This document shows positions 51,285 through 54,151 of a DNA stretch of 54,151 nucleotides, in pieces; the stretch's first letter is position 1, and each line of letters starts with the position of its first letter. This DNA comes from Synechococcales cyanobacterium bin31.maxbin.ball.101. GTDB taxonomy: Bacteria > Cyanobacteriota > Cyanobacteriia > Leptolyngbyales > Leptolyngbyaceae. The position numbers were made by a program, and so were the translations under genes. The stretch is taken from the NCBI GenBank assembly GCA_013298165.1, contig JAAFJU010000018.1, forward strand, positions 1-54,151, read 5' to 3'. The notes beneath the pieces were generated by a model. The model searched no databases. It had not been told where the DNA came from and worked only from the letters and a program-made list of their open reading frames with translations.

Positions 51285-51300
51285 ATAATACTGGTATTAT
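51285..51300. promoter_or_regulatory. Palindromic operator-like site before the SH3 protein gene
   Basis: ATAATAC-TG-GTATTAT, a perfect 7-bp inverted repeat 26 bp before the ATG at 51327. Its right arm could double as a -10 box (TATTAT), so a repressor binding here would block transcription. An AGGAG at 51311 is the ribosome-binding site. Confidence 0.45.
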
Positions 51301-51326
51301 CCCTAGCCCTTTTAGGAGAATCTGAA

Positions 51327-51839
51327 ATGAGCTTCCGTCCGATCGTCACCCTTACCACTGCTCTCACCACTGCTCTCACGACTGCCCTCACGACCCTCAC
51401 CGTCGTCGCCAGCCTGACCAGCCCTGCCACCGCAGGCACCGCCTCCTGCTTCAAAATCCAAGACTCCGACGGCTGGGCCAACCTTCGCCGCACCAGTAAC
51501 AACAGTATCCTTGGCAAACTCTACAACGGCACCACCTTCGTCAGCGCCTACACCACCGATGACTCTCGCATTCTAGGTGGACTCGGCAACAACAGCCTCA
51601 AGGTCGCCATCAGTCGTACCCGCCTCGTGGACATGAGCGCCTGCGATGGCCGCTACTGGACCGTCTCCGATCGCGACGGCTATGCCAACCTCCGATCGAC
51701 CCCCGGCGGCAACGTATCAGGTCGTGTCGAAACCGGAACTGGAGTCATGATTTTAGACAAATCTGGCGAATGGACAAGGATCCTCACGCCGGACAACCGC
51801 CTCGGCTACATCCATTCCTCTCGCCTTTACCGCGACTAA
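51327..51839 (+). CDS. Secreted protein with two bacterial SH3 domains
   Basis: A 170-residue protein. The signal peptide is built from an imperfect 12-bp tandem repeat, giving TALT-TALT-TALT-TLT before VVASLTSPATAG. Two SH3b domains follow: about residues 38-100 (DGWANLRRTSNNSILGKLYNGT) and 108-168 (DGYANLRSTPGGNVSGRVETGT.. WTRILTPDNRLGYIHSSRL). SH3b domains bind cell-wall peptides or other proteins in the periplasm. Role unknown. The stop is 2 bp from the converging response regulator's stop. Confidence 0.85.
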   Translation: MSFRPIVTLTTALTTALTTALTTLTVVASLTSPATAGTASCFKIQDSDGWANLRRTSNNSILGKLYNGTTFVSAYTTDDSRILGGLGNNSLKVAISRTRLVDMSACDGRYWTVSDRDGYANLRSTPGGNVSGRVETGTGVMILDKSGEWTRILTPDNRLGYIHSSRLYRD

Positions 51840-51841
51840 CG

Positions 51842-52624
51842 CTACTTTCCCAGCCGATACCCAAACCCGCGAATCGTAATTAAATATTGCGGTTCGCTCG
51901 GGTCCAACTCCAATTTTTCGCGCAGCCAGCGAATATGGACATCCACGGTCTTACTTTCCCCCACAAAATCAGAACCCCACACCTGCTCAATCAACTGTTC
52001 CCGCGACCATACCCGCTTCGGGAACCGCATAAACACTTCCAACAGTCGAAACTCCTTGGGTGACAGCATCGCTTCAACATTGCGGACGATCACTCGACAT
52101 TCCTGAGGATACAAAATTAAATCTTGAAAGACTAGCGGTTTTTCCACGGTCTGATCATCTGTCGTCGGTTCACTTCCGATTTGATTACGACGTAATAAGG
52201 CCCGCACCCGCGCCACTAATTCTCGCATCCCAAAGGGCTTCACTAAATAGTCATCCGCCCCAACTTCCAGTCCTACAACCCGATCGGTTTCACTACTCCT
52301 AGCACTCAAAATCAAAATTAAAATATTCACCCCTTCCCGTCTCAACAACCGACAAATATCTAATCCATTCACCCCCGGTAACATCAAATCTAAAATTAAA
52401 AGATCAAATGATTTTGGTTTTAGGGATGATTCTGAACTTTGAGCATTGGGAATCAATAATGAAAGTGCCGATCGGCCATCTTGAATTGTCGTTACGTCAT
52501 AACCTTCTTCAGTTAAGGCTAAAGAAACGGTCTCTGAAATTAATGCTTCATCATCTACGACTAGAATCCGAGATGGGGCTGGAAAAGAACTCTGTTCGGG
52601 AGTTTTGAAATCGAAGCTGGACAT
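51842..52624 (-). CDS. OmpR/PhoB family response regulator
   Basis: A 260-residue two-component regulator. The receiver domain has the acidic pair Asp24-Asp25 (LVVDDEAL), phosphoacceptor Asp79 (LLILDLMLPG), Thr/Ser switch LSARSSETD and Lys in DDYLVKPFG. The winged-helix domain shows LSPKEFRLLEVFMRF, SREQLIEQVWG and VDVHIRWLREKLELDP ... TIRGFGYRLG. A stretch of about a dozen residues (PNAQSSESSLKPKS) lengthens the loop before the phosphorylation site compared with usual members. The C-terminal sequence is like cyanobacterial SphR/RpaB-type regulators; which one is uncertain. No histidine kinase gene is adjacent. Confidence 0.9.
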   Translation of the reverse strand: MSSFDFKTPEQSSFPAPSRILVVDDEALISETVSLALTEEGYDVTTIQDGRSALSLLIPNAQSSESSLKPKSFDLLILDLMLPGVNGLDICRLLRREGVNILILILSARSSETDRVVGLEVGADDYLVKPFGMRELVARVRALLRRNQIGSEPTTDDQTVEKPLVFQDLILYPQECRVIVRNVEAMLSPKEFRLLEVFMRFPKRVWSREQLIEQVWGSDFVGESKTVDVHIRWLREKLELDPSEPQYLITIRGFGYRLGK

Positions 52625-52827
52625 ATTCGAGCGCTTTCCACGTCGCGATACACCCTTTATATAGCATTCATTTCAAGGCTTTATTACGCCACCACACCTT
52701 AAATTTCCCTTATTAATTTTAATTTATTCCACCCATTACCTAGCGTTAACCAAACCTTCTTGTTCTATTTAAATGCACCCGAAAAATACCCGATTTCTCA
52801 GGCAAAATTATTTTGAGATCGGGGAAA

Positions 52828-53625
52828 TTAATTGGGTAACTGGTTTGGGTCAATGCCTTGCGATCGGAGATAGGCTTCAAGGCGTTCTTTCGCTTGTCGC
52901 TCCTGTTCTGCCATTTCTTCAGCTTGCAATCTGGCCTGTCGTTCGCTTTCTTCAGGTAGTGGAATCAAGGTTCCGTCAGTGGTAAACCAACGCAATTTAT
53001 TCTCGTGAATTCCCAACTCTAGATCTAATTCTTCACTTCTTAGTCTGCCTTGATTATTGAGGGCTATTTCCCGATATTGGCCCTCATTCAGACGAAATCC
53101 CATAAATTCCAGACTGTAGGGGTCAAACCAAAAATATTCCGGTAAACGCCAAATGTTTTGGTAGAGCGCTTTTTTCGTCGTTCGATCGACTTCAGCCGTA
53201 GAAGGTGAGAGGAGTTCGATCACGACATTGGGATATTTGCCATCCTCTTCCCAAATGGTCCAACTACGCCTGTCGCGCTTTTCCACATCTAGGACAATAA
53301 AGATATCTGGCCCACGAAAGTCGCGCTTTTTGGTTTGGCTCGCACTGTAGTAGACCGTTAGGTTCCCAGAAATATAGAAATTTTCCCGGTCGCGCCACCA
53401 ATACTGTAGAAGCCGAATCAAAAGTTCAATATGCTGGCGGTGTAAATCGGTTTCCAAGGTCGGTTCGTCGCTGTAGAGATGGGTGGGCGGAGAGGGTGGG
53501 CGATCGACGCCCGCCCAATGCGTCTCGACTGGGAAGCATTCAGACGTTTCGGCCGTTTCAGTGGGTTCTAGGGTTAGGATCCCTGCTGTCTCTAAAATAT
53601 TTTGTTCCAAGGTGTCTTGCTCCAA
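52828..53625 (-). CDS. Uma2 family (DUF820) endonuclease-like protein
   Basis: A 265-residue protein of the very abundant cyanobacterial Uma2 family with a restriction-endonuclease-like fold. Seen: LTVYYSASQTKKRDFRGPDIFIVLDVE, the active-site strand YPNVVIELLSPSTAEVD, then KKALYQNIWRLPEYFWFDPYSLEFMGFRL. The C-terminus is a charged coiled coil (EESERQARLQAEEMAEQERQAKERLEAYLRSQGI DPNQL pattern), usual for this subgroup. Physiological role unknown. Confidence 0.88.
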   Translation of the reverse strand: MEQDTLEQNILETAGILTLEPTETAETSECFPVETHWAGVDRPPSPPTHLYSDEPTLETDLHRQHIELLIRLLQYWWRDRENFYISGNLTVYYSASQTKKRDFRGPDIFIVLDVEKRDRRSWTIWEEDGKYPNVVIELLSPSTAEVDRTTKKALYQNIWRLPEYFWFDPYSLEFMGFRLNEGQYREIALNNQGRLRSEELDLELGIHENKLRWFTTDGTLIPLPEESERQARLQAEEMAEQERQAKERLEAYLRSQGIDPNQLPN

Positions 53626-53690
53626 ATGGTTTGGGCTTCTTCAGTATAGAACTTGTCCATCAGGGTCGTTGAGTTTCATGCAAACCTGGT

Positions 53691-54074
53691 TTAGTGGCAC
53701 ATTACGTATTCCCCTGTTTCGGTAAAGGGAATCGATCGGCCCATCACCTGGGTAAACTTTCGATCGGTTTCGTCTAACAATGCCTGAGGAATGCCCTTCC
53801 ACTCCGCCCGTGATCGCCACTGAGTAATAATCATTACATCACCGGGTGTTTTCGTACTGCACATCACCTGCTTATTTAGAAATCCAGGTTGTTTTGACAA
53901 AAACTCGGTCCAGACTTCACGATCGGCCTGCACAAAGCGATCGACTTCCTCCGGCAACACCTTCACCCGCAAATATTCGATTTCCACTAAACTCTCCACC
54001 ACAGGATGCGCCGCCACTTGATCTGCCGCCACTTGATCTGCCATCTGGTCTTTCCAAAACGCTACAGTTGGCAT
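53691..54074 (-). CDS. TIGR03792-like protein (ABM-type alpha/beta barrel monooxygenase fold)
   Basis: A 127-residue protein whose core (VEIEYLRVKVLPEEVDRFVQADREVWTEFLSKQPGFLNKQVM, then VMIITQWRSRAEWKGIPQALLDETDRKF) fits the cyanobacterial TIGR03792 family, small dimeric ferredoxin-like proteins related to antibiotic-synthesis monooxygenases. Cofactor and substrate unknown. The N-terminus carries a tandem duplication (ADQVA-ADQVA, from an 18-bp DNA repeat at about 54009-54045). Start ATG 54074 is followed in frame by Met11, an alternative. Confidence 0.75.
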   Translation of the reverse strand: MPTVAFWKDQMADQVAADQVAAHPVVESLVEIEYLRVKVLPEEVDRFVQADREVWTEFLSKQPGFLNKQVMCSTKTPGDVMIITQWRSRAEWKGIPQALLDETDRKFTQVMGRSIPFTETGEYVMCH

Positions 54075-54151
54075 TTTACCGTCAAACTCTCGTCATCTAG
54101 GTACGGGATTCGCGACGAACCGACCGAACGTGCCAATTCAAAAACCTTTGC

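Noticed and set aside
52625-52827. PHO-box-like sequence (GTTAACCAAACCTT) upstream of the response regulator
   Set aside because: Only one loose half-site pair is seen and the identity of the regulator is uncertain.

Overview
The window looks like chromosomal DNA of a cyanobacterium. HIP1-type palindromes (GCGATCGC and CGATCG) are scattered through genes and spacers. The gene set is also cyanobacterial: a CrtL-type lycopene cyclase, a PAP/fibrillin-like protein, a CCB-type cytochrome b6 haem-assembly factor, a valyl-tRNA synthetase carrying the membrane CAAD domain, a DUF3110 protein, GlgC and many small conserved cyanobacterial proteins. The species cannot be named from sequence alone. I see no tRNA, rRNA or CRISPR array.

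Layout. 0-5 kb: a secreted HEAT-repeat protein, an FkbM methyltransferase, then a PAP/fibrillin-like gene and lycopene cyclase. 5-13 kb: PD-(D/E)XK-like protein, aspartoacylase, a subtilase with two N-terminal PPC domains, a tyrosine recombinase, an endonuclease V-like protein, proB, a lipoprotein and an AraC regulator. 13-19 kb is a decay zone: tandem 147-bp repeats, a formylglycine-generating-enzyme-like gene cut by a stop, a wrecked antitoxin/PIN-toxin pair, an IS4-type insertion sequence with a nonsense codon, a second HEAT protein and a 21-bp minisatellite. 19-30 kb is mostly core: ilvB, dacB, CCB factor, Rpn-like nuclease, an antitoxin with a toxin relic, a polytopic membrane protein, dnaB and a FemAB/GNAT-like protein.

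30-37.8 kb is an accessory island: DUF2887/Rpn-like nuclease, BrnTA, a HigBA-like pair between direct repeats, an AT-rich 503-aa protein resembling the sporadic TIGR04141/DUF6119 family, a two-gene module of unknown function and a proteasome-like protein. Three copies of one small gene family (motif DGET..N..LERF) each sit just upstream of a different cargo gene.

37.8-54 kb returns to core genes: valS with CAAD, glgC, a DAHP synthase gene, DUF3110-murQ, a DEDDh exonuclease, leuD, a complete galactose-oxidase-like copper radical oxidase, an SMR/EamA-like transporter, an SH3 protein, an OmpR-type regulator, a Uma2 nuclease and a TIGR03792-like protein.

The most striking signal is 5' of the DAHP synthase gene. 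On the minus strand there is a -35-like box, a 20-codon reading frame with five Phe, two Tyr and one Trp, a segment able to pair with the next hairpin, and then a 12-bp GC-rich terminator with a U-run just before the gene. This is the layout of a ribosome-mediated transcription attenuator for aromatic amino acid synthesis.

Several dispersed palindromic repeat families (for example CTCCGCTCA.., CCCCCAATTCTGGGGG and CCCCCTTTTTAAGGGGG types) punctuate intergenic spaces. In places they have been captured into coding frames.
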